NCBI GenBank assembly: GCA_937874185.1
Contig: CALNAK010000014.1
Span: 164,470-228,469 of the forward strand
Direction: 5' to 3'
Length of the DNA stretch: 64,000 nt
Source: an uncultured Lactobacillus sp.
Lineage (GTDB): Bacteria; Bacillota; Bacilli; Lactobacillales; Lactobacillaceae
How positions within the stretch are numbered: position 1 is the first letter of the stretch; each line of letters opens with the position of its first letter. The notes under the pieces are model-generated. The model was not told the DNA's origin, searched no databases, and saw only the letters and a program-made list of their open reading frames with translations. This document shows, piece after piece, positions 16,820-24,483 of the stretch. The translations under genes and the position numbers were made by a program.

Positions 16820-18445
16820 ATGCTTAATGCTAGACAAGTTCAAATACTATTATTACTTTGGAATCAAGATTACAGTGGTGATTACTTGGCCCGAAAAGTT
16901 GACAGTTCCAGACGAACTATCATCCGAGATATTACCACCCTTAATCAAGTTTTATCCGCAGATAAAATTGCGACGATTGACTCAACTGGTAAATACAGTT
17001 TAATAATTCAGAATTACCCTAAGTTTCAATCCTTGATTCATCAATTTGAAGATGAGGACCGTAAAATCGTTTACTATCTTTTAATCAATGATAGTTTGAG
17101 TATTGATGAATTAATGGAAAAAACTTTTCTATCCAAAAATGACGTCCTCAATAGTATTGAAAGAATTAATCAACGTGAAAAAGACACCCTTCATATATCA
17201 TCACGCATCGGCATCGGATACTTACTAACATTAAATTTTGGTACCAAAACCGATTTGTTAGCATATATTATTTCTGTTATGCCTGAAGAAGAAAAGAAAT
17301 CTCTCAATCATAGTCAAATTCCAGATGAACTGAGAAATTACATTACTGATAATCAATTAGCATCACAAATGACTGCAATTAGTTTAATTTACCCGGCCTC
17401 CCCTGCTGAGTTTTATCAACAAAAATTGAATTTGATCAATGAAATCACTTTCTCTAACATCCAAAACAATATTGAAGAGGTTTCCAAAAAGTTCTCCATT
17501 AAATTATCTAAAAAGGATTTATCCGAAAAGATAACTCTTCACTTACGGCGCTATAATCTTTTTCCAACATTTATTTCAAGTCTTCTCTCCAAACAGATGA
17601 ATGACTTAAAATTAAAGGAACCCTTTGCCTTTGACATGGCCTATGATTTGAGAAAAGAGATCATCAAAAATCATCCTAACGTTTTGATCAACAGTGATTA
17701 CCTAGCTCTTTATATCATTAACTGTATGGAAACTGAGACAACCGTGAAAAAAGTAAAGATTCTTATGTTTACTTTCCAACGCTCCATTGCTTATATAAAC
17801 GAAAATATTATTTTTGAAGCCGTTAAAAATATTCAACTAACCAGTATTTTTAACCTAACTGAGTTTAATCAACGGGCTAAAACTCGTGGCTACGATATTA
17901 TTATTACCAATGGTTTCAGTGATGATATTAAATGTACCCCTGACTTAATCATTGATGGGATCATTGATGAATCTACAACAATTCATTTAAAAAAGTTAGT
18001 TAGTGATAACTACATTCACAAGAATCTCACACAAATGTTTCCCGAAGAAAATTATATGGAATTCGACAACGAATCCAGTAATTATTTCAAAGCCATCAAA
18101 AAGATTCTCAAAGAATTTACTGCAAAGAATCTGCTAACTCCAGAACTTTCCGAGCAGCTACTTGATCGTGAAGAAGCTGGCAACCAACTAATTATTAATC
18201 ATGTTGCCATTCCTCACTCAGTCAGCGGCATGAATATGAGTAAGATTTTTGCGGTTGGTCTGAATGAACCCTTGAAATTAAACGATTCAGAAATCTACTT
18301 TATCGTTATCGTTGCGGTTAATGATAAAAATGATGATTATAAACAAATATTCAATTACCTATATAAGATTTTGTCTAACAAACAAATAAAATCTACCAAT
18401 AATTTTGAATCATATGCATCAATCATGGATGTATTAAATAAATAG
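16820..18445 (+). CDS. PTS-controlled transcriptional regulator (MtlR/LicR/BglG type)
   Basis: Regulator of 541 residues: N-terminal HTH (YSGDYLARKVDSSRRTIIRDITTLN), a second winged-helix region (70-150), a degenerate PRD segment (about 195-300, with LALYIINCM where PRDs have a histidine), an EIIB-like stretch (about 310-400) and a C-terminal EIIA-like domain with INHVAIPHSVS holding a possible phospho-histidine. Likely activates the upstream PTS operon according to phosphorylation. It follows the MalY-like gene by 5 bases, so the two should be co-transcribed. The loss of the PRD histidine is my reading and should be aligned. Confidence 0.8.
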   Translation: MLNARQVQILLLLWNQDYSGDYLARKVDSSRRTIIRDITTLNQVLSADKIATIDSTGKYSLIIQNYPKFQSLIHQFEDEDRKIVYYLLINDSLSIDELMEKTFLSKNDVLNSIERINQREKDTLHISSRIGIGYLLTLNFGTKTDLLAYIISVMPEEEKKSLNHSQIPDELRNYITDNQLASQMTAISLIYPASPAEFYQQKLNLINEITFSNIQNNIEEVSKKFSIKLSKKDLSEKITLHLRRYNLFPTFISSLLSKQMNDLKLKEPFAFDMAYDLRKEIIKNHPNVLINSDYLALYIINCMETETTVKKVKILMFTFQRSIAYINENIIFEAVKNIQLTSIFNLTEFNQRAKTRGYDIIITNGFSDDIKCTPDLIIDGIIDESTTIHLKKLVSDNYIHKNLTQMFPEENYMEFDNESSNYFKAIKKILKEFTAKNLLTPELSEQLLDREEAGNQLIINHVAIPHSVSGMNMSKIFAVGLNEPLKLNDSEIYFIVIVAVNDKNDDYKQIFNYLYKILSNKQIKSTNNFESYASIMDVLNK

Positions 18446-18446
18446 A

Positions 18447-18509
18447 AAAAAGCACTAACTTCTTATCCCCCAAAGTAAAGTTATTTCGGGTGAAGAAATT
18501 AGTGCTTTT
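18447..18509. terminator. Bidirectional terminator of the GCACTAA type
   Basis: AAAAGCACTAACTTCTT pairs with GAAGAAATTAGTGCTTTT, with A and T tracts outside. Near-identical hairpins stand at 23573 and 30564, each 20-50 bases from a family A element, so the hairpin seems part of the composite element. Confidence 0.85.
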
Positions 18510-18558
18510 GTTATATCTATAAGGAATTCAGTTCAAAAAATAAATAGAGACACTAACT

Positions 18559-18722
18559 AGTCTGGAATGAAAAGGCGATGAGTTCAATAGCCAAATTTGA
18601 TTTAGGTGACGTACTTTGCCAGCTTAGTCAAAGGCCAAGCTTTTAGACAACAGGTTCATCATTGGCTTCAAGTTGTGCCGGCTATGTTCCAACCCAATCG
18701 TCTTTTCATGGAAGACGGAACC
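18559..18722 (-). repeat. Family A structured 3'-end element, copy 1
   Basis: In minus orientation it starts directly at the stop of the 62-residue peptide gene and ends 50 bases before the shared terminator. Outer helix ATGAAAAGACGAT/CATCGCCTTTTCAT-like (13 pairs with one G-T). Core words CAATAGC, AAAGGCCAA, CAAGTTGTGCC and GCTATGTTCCA (plus strand) are shared with copies at 23670, 30364, 30652 and 39763. An open frame on the plus strand through it is a by-product. Confidence 0.65.
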
Positions 18723-18910
18723 TACGAAAAATATTTAGAGAAATTAAAAATGGAATCAATTACTGTAACGAATCCAATAACAATAATAGTTAGGTAGATA
18801 ATTCCCTTGATGGAACAAACATTGCTCCACGGGAAATTTGCGAGGAACGACAATTCGACAATACCGTACCAGAAATAGCCTCTTCTATAAAAGTTGTTAT
18901 TGAACTTCAT
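18722..18910 (-). CDS. Small two-helix membrane protein S1
   Basis: Protein of 62 residues, no known name. N-terminus NNNFYRRGYFWYGI, then two hydrophobic stretches (about 17-28 and 36-55). The FY..x..FW.G start recurs in the small proteins at 23885 (KSIEFWLG) and 30155 (FYKTINFWYG). Ribosome site AAAGGAAG 8 bases before ATG 18910. Upstream is a clear pair of LytTR-type repeats and a -10 box, so it should belong to the regulon of the response regulator at 27070. Possibly an immunity or signalling peptide; that is inference. Confidence 0.65.
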   Translation of the reverse strand: MKFNNNFYRRGYFWYGIVELSFLANFPWSNVCSIKGIIYLTIIVIGFVTVIDSIFNFSKYFS

Positions 18911-18941
18911 TTGATTTCTTCCTTTCCCATTAATTAAGTTG

Positions 18942-19007
18942 ATATTACATCAATTAACTTTCAATAGAACAAATTATCATGAACGTCCAATTATCAGTCA
19001 TGAACGT
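18942..19007 (-). promoter_or_regulatory. LytTR-type promoter of S1
   Basis: Two perfect repeats ACGTTCATGA (minus strand, 18998-19007 and 18977-18986) lie 21 bases apart, two helical turns. Twenty-nine bases further is TAATAT (18942-18947). Repeat sequence and geometry match sites bound by AgrA/PlnC-type regulators. Confidence 0.75.
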
Positions 19008-19010
19008 AAC

Positions 19011-19790
19011 TTAACGCTTCGTTTCAGTCCATCTCTTCAATAGATAGATATTTACAACTGTAAAAATTGCAATCCAAACAAAACTGATTCCTGAACCAAC
19101 ATTCATAATACTATTAAAGCTCGAGATACTAGCAACTCTTCCAGTTCCAAAGTTATAAAGTGCTTTAAAAACATTAGCTGTCGTAAAGTTAAAGATAACT
19201 GAACTCAACCAGATAACTACTAAATACAAAATGAATGTAACAAATTTTTGCTTACCAAATGGTAGAAAACTACTGATCCAACTGGCTAATAAATGGATTA
19301 ACGTAATGGCACTCCAAATCAAAATGATACTTAGAATCAGAAATAGATAGAATCTACCGGCCATACCCCAGTCTTCAGTAGTATCAATACCTGCAAAACT
19401 CATTGTCTGGTGTCTAATACCACTGAGAGCATATACAATTACTCCAACTACACTTTCGAGAATCCAGAGATAAATGAAGGAGATAAATGTCGTCAATAAA
19501 TTAGTGAAATATAATTTAGTTGCGGAAGTCGGAATCAGACGATAGTTATTACTCGTCAAAACACGCTCATTGGAACGGGCAAACATGACAATCCCGACGA
19601 TATTAACAATCACCAAACTAAAAATGAACAATGCAAAGAAATAATTAGGAACCATATTACTGAAACCATCTCTGACAATTTGCATCAGATAGATGACAAT
19701 CAATGCTAGAAAGTCGATTCCAATAATCCAATTAGCATTCTTCCATTTTTCAAAAAGCATGTTTTTAGTTAATCCCATGAATTCACTCAT
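19011..19790 (-). CDS. ABC-2 type membrane permease
   Basis: Protein of 259 residues with six predicted membrane segments (about 25-43, 50-70, 100-125, 150-172, 182-200, 232-250). It overlaps the ATPase gene by 8 bases (ATGAGTGA). Together with the GntR gene it forms a three-gene cassette like ytr or bcr loci, which export or sense cell-envelope-active peptides. The exported substrate is unknown. LytTR repeats of the next gene start just beyond its stop. Confidence 0.78.
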   Translation of the reverse strand: MSEFMGLTKNMLFEKWKNANWIIGIDFLALIVIYLMQIVRDGFSNMVPNYFFALFIFSLVIVNIVGIVMFARSNERVLTSNNYRLIPTSATKLYFTNLLTTFISFIYLWILESVVGVIVYALSGIRHQTMSFAGIDTTEDWGMAGRFYLFLILSIILIWSAITLIHLLASWISSFLPFGKQKFVTFILYLVVIWLSSVIFNFTTANVFKALYNFGTGRVASISSFNSIMNVGSGISFVWIAIFTVVNIYLLKRWTETKR

Positions 19791-20496
19791 TCGTTAGTCC
19801 TCCTTCATAAACTTTTTCATAATACTCTTCGACACCTAAGTGATACTTTTCCTGAATCTTTTCAACTTCAATAACTTCATAGATAGTCTTGTCTTTGACG
19901 ATAACTACTTCGTCCAATAGACTAGCAATCTCAGTCACATAATGATCACTAATGATAATTGTTGAATCATCACTCTTCCAACGGATGATACTGCTGATGA
20001 TTTTCTTACGTGACATACTATCAATTCCGCTCAAGGGTTCATCCAATAAATACAATTTAGTTTCTCTAGATAGTGCTAGTGCGATAACTAATTTACCTAA
20101 TGTACCAGTTGAAAGAGATGATAAACGGTCGTTCTCTTTTAAATCCAAATATGAAGAAATTTCATTATATTTCTCAGCAGAGAAATCAGGATAAACATTT
20201 TCATAGAAGTGAACGATATCAATAATCTTAGTTCTGCCACTGAATCCATTTAAATTGTCACTAAAGCTAACACTGCTTTTAATTTCAGTTATTTTTGTCT
20301 TGCTATCTACCGTTATAACGCCTGATGGTTGTACATTTACTCCAGCAATCAAACGCATTAAAGTAGTCTTACCAGCACCATTTTCACCTAATAAGCCAAT
20401 AATCTTACCGCTATCGAGACTTAAATTAATATCAGTTAAAATCGTTTTACTATTCTTCTTATACTTTAAGTTGTTGATTTCTAAGATTTTAGTCAT
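19783..20496 (-). CDS. ABC transporter ATP-binding protein
   Basis: ATPase of 237 residues. Walker A GENGAGKTT is at about 36-44, signature LSTGTLGKL (LSxGxxxK variant of the CcmA/YtrB group) near 130 and Walker B LYLLDEPLSGID near 152. ATG 20496 has GGGAGGAC 5 bases upstream and overlaps the end of the GntR gene by 8 bases; the longer frame MLNRGRTL is inside that gene. It partners with the permease at 19011. Confidence 0.85.
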   Translation of the reverse strand: MTKILEINNLKYKKNSKTILTDINLSLDSGKIIGLLGENGAGKTTLMRLIAGVNVQPSGVITVDSKTKITEIKSSVSFSDNLNGFSGRTKIIDIVHFYENVYPDFSAEKYNEISSYLDLKENDRLSSLSTGTLGKLVIALALSRETKLYLLDEPLSGIDSMSRKKIISSIIRWKSDDSTIIISDHYVTEIASLLDEVVIVKDKTIYEVIEVEKIQEKYHLGVEEYYEKVYEGGLTNE

Positions 20497-20863
20497 TAGT
20501 GTCCTCCCTCTGTTTAACATAATTGTTAAAGCTATCTATTATTTCATTATCATTCATCTTTAGTGAATGCAATTTGTCATAAGTTGCATCAAACATTTCA
20601 TTCACAATATGATTCTTTAACTTATTCACGATTGTTACATCCTCTGTCACAAAATTTCCCTTACCACGTTGTGGAATAACGACATTCTCATCCGTCATTT
20701 CCTTTAGAGCCTTTTGGACGGTATTGGAATTAGCTGATACCTCTACGGCTAACTGTCTAACTGAAGGCAACTGAGATCCTAATTCATATTCATTACTTAT
20801 AATTTTGCGATACAACATATCTTTGATTTGAAGATAAATCGGTATGTTATCAATATATTCCAT
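20489..20863 (-). CDS. GntR-family regulator, YtrA type
   Basis: Short GntR regulator of 124 residues. Winged HTH at 10-75 (YRKIISNEYELGSQLPSVRQLA, then ANSNTVQKALKEM). It has only a short helical tail, as in the YtrA subfamily, which usually represses its own ABC cassette. ATG 20863 has GGAAGGTG 8 bases upstream; the frame begins earlier at a TTG inside that region. A 22-base palindrome just upstream is a good operator candidate. Confidence 0.85.
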   Translation of the reverse strand: MEYIDNIPIYLQIKDMLYRKIISNEYELGSQLPSVRQLAVEVSANSNTVQKALKEMTDENVVIPQRGKGNFVTEDVTIVNKLKNHIVNEMFDATYDKLHSLKMNDNEIIDSFNNYVKQREDTND

Positions 20864-20878
20864 ATTTTCACCTTCCAA

Positions 20879-20900
20879 CTGTTCTAGTACACTAATACAG
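20879..20900 (-). promoter_or_regulatory. Probable operator of the GntR-ABC cassette
   Basis: Imperfect palindrome: left arm CTGTATTAGT, centre GT, right arm ACTAGAACAG (8 of 10 positions symmetric). It lies 16 bases upstream of the GntR start and fits autorepression. Confidence 0.55.
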
Positions 20901-21055
20901 TAATATATTAATGCTTAAAAAGCAACTATTTGCTCATAATTCTTTTAATTAATTTCTTTATACAAAATGTCCCCTATTTTAATACTCATTTATTACAGAA
21001 ACGTGCTACATTTAAAACGAATTGGGATTGGATATATCGAAGGAAATGATTTACC

Positions 21056-21646
21056 ATGCTTAAATTTGGTAAAAAGGTTAATTATCGACCGTTACTCTTC
21101 AGCCTTTTTCTAAGTGGGGTTGTTGGATTACTTTTTAGCGTCAATATTTCTCAAGACTTAGGATTCAAAATTGGAATTATCATGTTCTTAATGATCCTTT
21201 TTGGTCACTATTTAATGTTTCTTCCAACAATTTTTAGTTACTGGGATAGTACCGAACGATGGATTCGATATAGCGATACTAAAAAATTATATCGACGTAT
21301 TTACGCTGTAATATTTCCAAAACTTTTCCCACTCAGAATCATTGATAAAACTCAAATAGTTTCAGTAACAGTAACTGGTTTACCTAAAAAAAGTACCAAC
21401 TTTACTTCTGAACTAGTCCTCGCCGAAGAGGGCGGTTATATGTATGATTTATTATCAATGATTAATGATCCTGTGAAAATCCAGTTGTCTTTGAAGGACG
21501 GAGGGATTGTTGATTTGAATATTTCTAGTGATTATGTGAAACGCCCACATGAAACTATCGGCAAGCTAACAATTTTTCTAAAAGAATTTCCTTCAGGGCA
21601 AGTCCAATTATCTGAAAAAGCGAAAAAATTAATGTGTTTAAACTAA
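21056..21646 (+). CDS. Two-helix membrane protein of an expanded family, copy 2
   Basis: Protein of 196 residues starting MLKFGKKVNYRPLLFS; two membrane helices at about 12-60; soluble tail with YWDSTERWIRYSDT, IVSVTVTGLPKKS and IQLSLKDGGIVDLNISSDYV. It is the most divergent of the four copies. GAAGGAAATG stands 12 bases before the ATG. It stands alone and ends in a hairpin terminator. I did not find convincing LytTR repeats at the right distance here. Function unknown. Confidence 0.68.
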   Translation: MLKFGKKVNYRPLLFSLFLSGVVGLLFSVNISQDLGFKIGIIMFLMILFGHYLMFLPTIFSYWDSTERWIRYSDTKKLYRRIYAVIFPKLFPLRIIDKTQIVSVTVTGLPKKSTNFTSELVLAEEGGYMYDLLSMINDPVKIQLSLKDGGIVDLNISSDYVKRPHETIGKLTIFLKEFPSGQVQLSEKAKKLMCLN

Positions 21647-21684
21647 AAGAGTTGTAGAAGTTAAGTAAATTTCTACAACTCTTT
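21647..21684. terminator. Terminator between copy 2 and the lipoprotein gene
   Basis: AGAGTTGTAGAA pairs with TTCTACAACTCT, followed by TTTTTAT; A-rich on the other side, so usable from both directions. Confidence 0.85.
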
Positions 21685-22401
21685 TTATTTAATGTTTTTG
21701 TTCAATTCATCAGTCAATTTAAAGATATCTAGACTCCTATTGGCTGTTTGAAAAGCTGGATTATTCAGTTCAAACCTCTTATTACGTTTGACCCAAAATG
21801 TATGCTCAACATCTGAGATATACAGGCTATCAAACTGTTGCTTAACATGTTTTACGTCATTTCGTAACCCCGTAATGATCTTACTGCCAATTTCAGGTAA
21901 CGGCGTATTCGGTATCTTGTAGAAAATAATTTTATCTGGATCTGTGGTACTAATCGTCCCCTTAGAACTAGTATAAATATCACGTTCTCTAGCAAATCCA
22001 CCTGGGAAATTCAAATAAAGTCGTTTACCTTCAATACTCTTATTACCACTAATGACACGATCAATCCGGACCGTCATTTTAGTTTTGGGCGTGTTAGAAA
22101 CCCATTTTATTTTATGAAAATCTAAAATGGTTGCCTCAACAACATAGGTATTATTGTACCTAAACTGATTAAAGGTTATTCCATGATAATTTTTAGATAT
22201 ATTAAAGAAGGGACGTTCAACTGTTCGTACCTTGCTGACAGAGCGGTCCCATTTAGTTTTTCTATTCTGAATCTGTGTCTGTGGACGTATTTTTGTTTCA
22301 ATGTTAGTCGATTTATTTCTATCATTTGAAACAGTCTTCTGACTACATCCTGATAACAAAACTGCAGACAAAATAATTACGAGAAAAATCCAACTCTTCA
22401 T
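21685..22401 (-). CDS. Putative lipoprotein of unknown function
   Basis: Protein of 238 residues. Signal peptide with lipobox LLSGC (Cys19), a polar linker (about 25-60) rich in Asn/Lys/Thr, then a globular part with beta-strand-rich segments (VVEATILDFHKIKWV, KTKMTVRIDRVISGNKSIEGKRLYLNFPGG). I do not recognise the family. It lies inside the regulatory island but shows no clear LytTR site. Confidence 0.65.
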   Translation of the reverse strand: MKSWIFLVIILSAVLLSGCSQKTVSNDRNKSTNIETKIRPQTQIQNRKTKWDRSVSKVRTVERPFFNISKNYHGITFNQFRYNNTYVVEATILDFHKIKWVSNTPKTKMTVRIDRVISGNKSIEGKRLYLNFPGGFARERDIYTSSKGTISTTDPDKIIFYKIPNTPLPEIGSKIITGLRNDVKHVKQQFDSLYISDVEHTFWVKRNKRFELNNPAFQTANRSLDIFKLTDELNKNIK

Positions 22402-22476
22402 GTTTGAATCCTTTTATTCTTATACTATCAAATTGAAATTTTTCAAGATACCGTCTTAACCATATTAATAAATTCA

Positions 22477-22614
22477 TTAATTGAATGAATCAAAAGTTAT
22501 ATGAGTCGCAATCAAACCATAACCAAGATTGAAATCACGCATTCTCTTTCGATCAGTTTTCTTTAGTTTGTCCTTTACATACTGACATAACGCGCGATTA
22601 TCCCTTGGGGTCAA
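22477..22614 (-). CDS. Short basic reading frame, possible gene remnant
   Basis: A 45-codon frame from TTG 22614 (LTPRDNRALCQYVKDKLKK... to THITFDSFN). It has normal amino-acid composition and a basic helix, and lies directly after the CPBP gene. There is only a weak AGGA site before the TTG and an in-frame TGA nine codons upstream of it, so it may be a small gene or the tail of a decayed one. Confidence 0.3.
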   Translation of the reverse strand: MTPRDNRALCQYVKDKLKKTDRKRMRDFNLGYGLIATHITFDSFN

Positions 22615-22644
22615 ATAATTCCTAATTCTTCATTCTTTAACTCC

Positions 22645-23391
22645 TCAAAATTTAATTTTAGCTTTTCTTGTCTGAATCCAAGCTATCAAACCACAGACCA
22701 AGAATATCGCTACCAACAATATCAGCATCCGTGGAATATCACTTGCGGGCAATGTCCCCCCATTACCACCGACTTTTCTAGGGAAAAATGTCGTTAAATC
22801 ATTAATAACGTGCAAAGTAATTGGTAGCACTAGATTGTGTGTCTTGAAGTAAAGTGCCGCGTACAACATCCCACTACCTGCGGCCAATAAAACCTGCGCA
22901 AAAATCAAATAGAATGGAAAATGGTTGAGCAAATTAATAAAGTGCATGACACCAAATCCTAACGAACTAATAACTATCGCTAAAAAAGCTTTGTTATTAA
23001 ATAATTTATAAAGTATCGGTAAAAGTAATCCTCTGAAAACATATTCTTCCGCGATACCAACCATAACAACACTTATCATTGCCAATACAAAATTCTTCGG
23101 CATCCCCAAAGGAGAAATCTTCCCTGTGAAAATTAACAGAATAATTAATGGAATGGCATTCAACAATTGGTAAATTGGACGTCTGTTGTTAAATGGATAA
23201 ACCTTTACTTTGAAAAAGTATTTATTCAAAAGTAACGCAATCAAAAAAATACAAACATCAACGACTAGTTGCGCATAGTCTTTCCCAGCATGAACAAACT
23301 GATAAACAGCCGATTCTGAAATAATCACTAACGACGGTAATATAACTAGAATAATTGCAGCAATGCATTGATTCCTTTTACTCTTCATCAT
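22645..23391 (-). CDS. CPBP (CAAX/Abi) family intramembrane metalloprotease
   Basis: Protein of 248 residues with about seven membrane segments. Catalytic motifs of the family: EEYVFRG (Glu115-Glu116, Arg120), a histidine in GFGVMHF (about residue 153) and HVINDL (about residue 201). In lactobacilli such proteins often accompany bacteriocin loci and act as immunity factors (PlnI/SkkI type). ATG 23391 has GGGGGTGG upstream. The promoter carries LytTR-type repeats, so it should be induced by the two-component system next door. Confidence 0.85.
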   Translation of the reverse strand: MMKSKRNQCIAAIILVILPSLVIISESAVYQFVHAGKDYAQLVVDVCIFLIALLLNKYFFKVKVYPFNNRRPIYQLLNAIPLIILLIFTGKISPLGMPKNFVLAMISVVMVGIAEEYVFRGLLLPILYKLFNNKAFLAIVISSLGFGVMHFINLLNHFPFYLIFAQVLLAAGSGMLYAALYFKTHNLVLPITLHVINDLTTFFPRKVGGNGGTLPASDIPRMLILLVAIFLVCGLIAWIQTRKAKIKF

Positions 23392-23422
23392 TAGAATCCA
23401 CCCCCATTAACTTTCTAATTTC

Positions 23423-23488
23423 AATATAACATCCGGACAATTCCACTAAAAAAAGATATCTTGAACCGGCGATTTTTCTTCCTGAATG
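23423..23488 (-). promoter_or_regulatory. LytTR-type promoter of the CPBP protease gene
   Basis: Repeats CATTCAGGA (23480-23488) and GGTTCAAGA (23459-23467) lie 21 bases apart, then 30 bases to TATATT (23423-23428), all on the minus strand. Confidence 0.72.
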
Positions 23489-23572
23489 ATACTAAGAAGA
23501 ATTCACACGGTTGGTTCTTATTTAAGTTAGATTATATTTAGTTTGTTTCTCAACCCCTTATAGATATAGAAA

Positions 23573-23637
23573 AAAGCACTAATTCCATTATCCTCAATTG
23601 CCATATCTCCGGGATAATTCGAATTAGTGTTTTACTT
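23573..23637. terminator. GCACTAA-type hairpin attached to family A copy 2
   Basis: AGCACTAATTC pairs with GAATTAGTGT, with an inner ATTATCC/GGATAAT stem; A tract on one side and TTTTA on the other. Confidence 0.75.
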
Positions 23638-23669
23638 TTAAATTAAAACTCATTACAACCATAAAACTA

Positions 23670-23837
23670 GCTCGGAGCAAGGAAGAAAAATGGCTCAATA
23701 GCGAGATTTCACTTAATTAGTGTACTTTGCTAATTTAGTGAAAGGCCAATCTTGAAAACAATTCCGAACTTTGGAATTGATTTTAAGTTGTGCCCGCTAT
23801 GTTCCAGCCGTTTTTTCTTCCTTGTGGAGACCGGAAT
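23670..23837 (-). repeat. Family A structured 3'-end element, copy 2
   Basis: Outer helix GGAAGAAAAA-T-GGCT against AGCC-G-TTTTTTCTTCC: the central T-G pair replaces T-A of other copies, a base-pair-preserving change. Core words CAATAGC, AAAGGCCAA and GCTATGTTCCA are kept. In minus orientation it starts about 48 bases after the stop of S2 and ends near the hairpin at 23573. Confidence 0.62.
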
Positions 23838-23884
23838 CCTTGCACTAAACTACTTTAAGAAAGACTCCATAATTTGCGCTACCT

Positions 23885-24049
23885 CTATTTTTTAAATTTG
23901 AAATAATAGATCAAAAACGCAATTCCTACTATGCCAAATGCTAAATCTTTCCACCAAAACAAACTGAATATTTTTTCTGTAAACATTGCTCCCATAGCAA
24001 TAATTAACAGAATTCCAAGCCAGAACTCGATTGATTTGTACCACTTCAT
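23885..24049 (-). CDS. Small two-helix membrane protein S2
   Basis: Protein of 54 residues: MKWYKSIEFWLGILLI start, hydrophobic stretches at about 8-24 and 34-48, then FKFKK at the C-terminus. AAGGACG stands before ATG 24049. It resembles S1 (18722) and S4 (30155) in the aromatic FW.G start. It follows S3 by 38 bases and is probably co-transcribed with it from the LytTR promoter near 24316-24386. Function unknown; a small immunity or regulatory membrane peptide is plausible. Confidence 0.6.
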   Translation of the reverse strand: MKWYKSIEFWLGILLIIAMGAMFTEKIFSLFWWKDLAFGIVGIAFLIYYFKFKK

Positions 24050-24087
24050 GTGTCGTCCTTATCTATATTTTCTAATATAAATCTATT

Positions 24088-24306
24088 TTACAGGACTCCT
24101 TTAAAGAATATTAAAACAATGCCAAGAATTAATATTAATAACCCAAAGAAAAAGCTGTACCAGACCGCATAACCAACAAAATATGAGGTCGTCTTATTAC
24201 CAACCTTTTGAATAGTTTTTATATATTTATATGAATTGAAAATTTGATAAATACCTAATAGAACCGCTAAAATACCAAAGATAGTTTCCCATAGCATTTT
24301 CAACAC
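24088..24306 (-). CDS. Small two-helix membrane protein S3
   Basis: Protein of 72 residues with two strong membrane helices (about 4-24 and 46-68) linked by a polar basic loop (NSYKYIKTIQKVGNKTTSY). AAAGGGAGTG precedes the ATG. First gene behind a LytTR-type promoter; S2 follows. I see no double-glycine leader, so it is not an obvious class II bacteriocin. Function unknown. Confidence 0.65.
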   Translation of the reverse strand: MLKMLWETIFGILAVLLGIYQIFNSYKYIKTIQKVGNKTTSYFVGYAVWYSFFFGLLILILGIVLIFFKGVL

Positions 24307-24315
24307 TCCCTTTCA

Positions 24316-24386
24316 AAATTCAATATAGCATCATCCAAATTACTTCGAAAAAAATATCACGAACGACCATTTTTCCTTCCTGAATG
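24316..24386 (-). promoter_or_regulatory. LytTR-type promoter of S3-S2
   Basis: Repeats CATTCAGGA (24378-24386) and CGTTCGTGA (24357-24365), 21 apart, then 29 bases to TATATT just before the S3 leader, on the minus strand. The upstream repeat touches the divergent kinase operator. Confidence 0.75.
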
Positions 24387-24452
24387 CTTCCAAGAAGAAA
24401 TTACGGTGATTCATGATAACTTTATTTTTATCAGTCCATAATATGTGATAAT
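24387..24452 (+). promoter_or_regulatory. LytTR-type promoter of the kinase operon (autoregulation)
   Basis: Repeats CTTCCAAGA (24387-24395) and GATTCATGA (24408-24416) are 21 apart; 30 bases further is GATAAT (24447-24452) preceded by TGT. Same geometry as the other sites, so the kinase-regulator operon probably drives itself. Confidence 0.65.
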
Positions 24453-24483
24453 TAATATATAAATATATAGGGGGAAATATATA

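Noticed and set aside
18606..18797. 63-codon plus-strand frame with VPAMFQPNRLFMEDGT
   Set aside because: It is read from family A copy 1 and the antisense of S1; similar frames appear wherever the repeat occurs.
20987..21017. CATTTATTA and CATTTAAAA, 22 apart, before membrane paralogue 2 as a LytTR site
   Set aside because: Half-sites lack the GA end and no -10 box stands 29-30 bases downstream.
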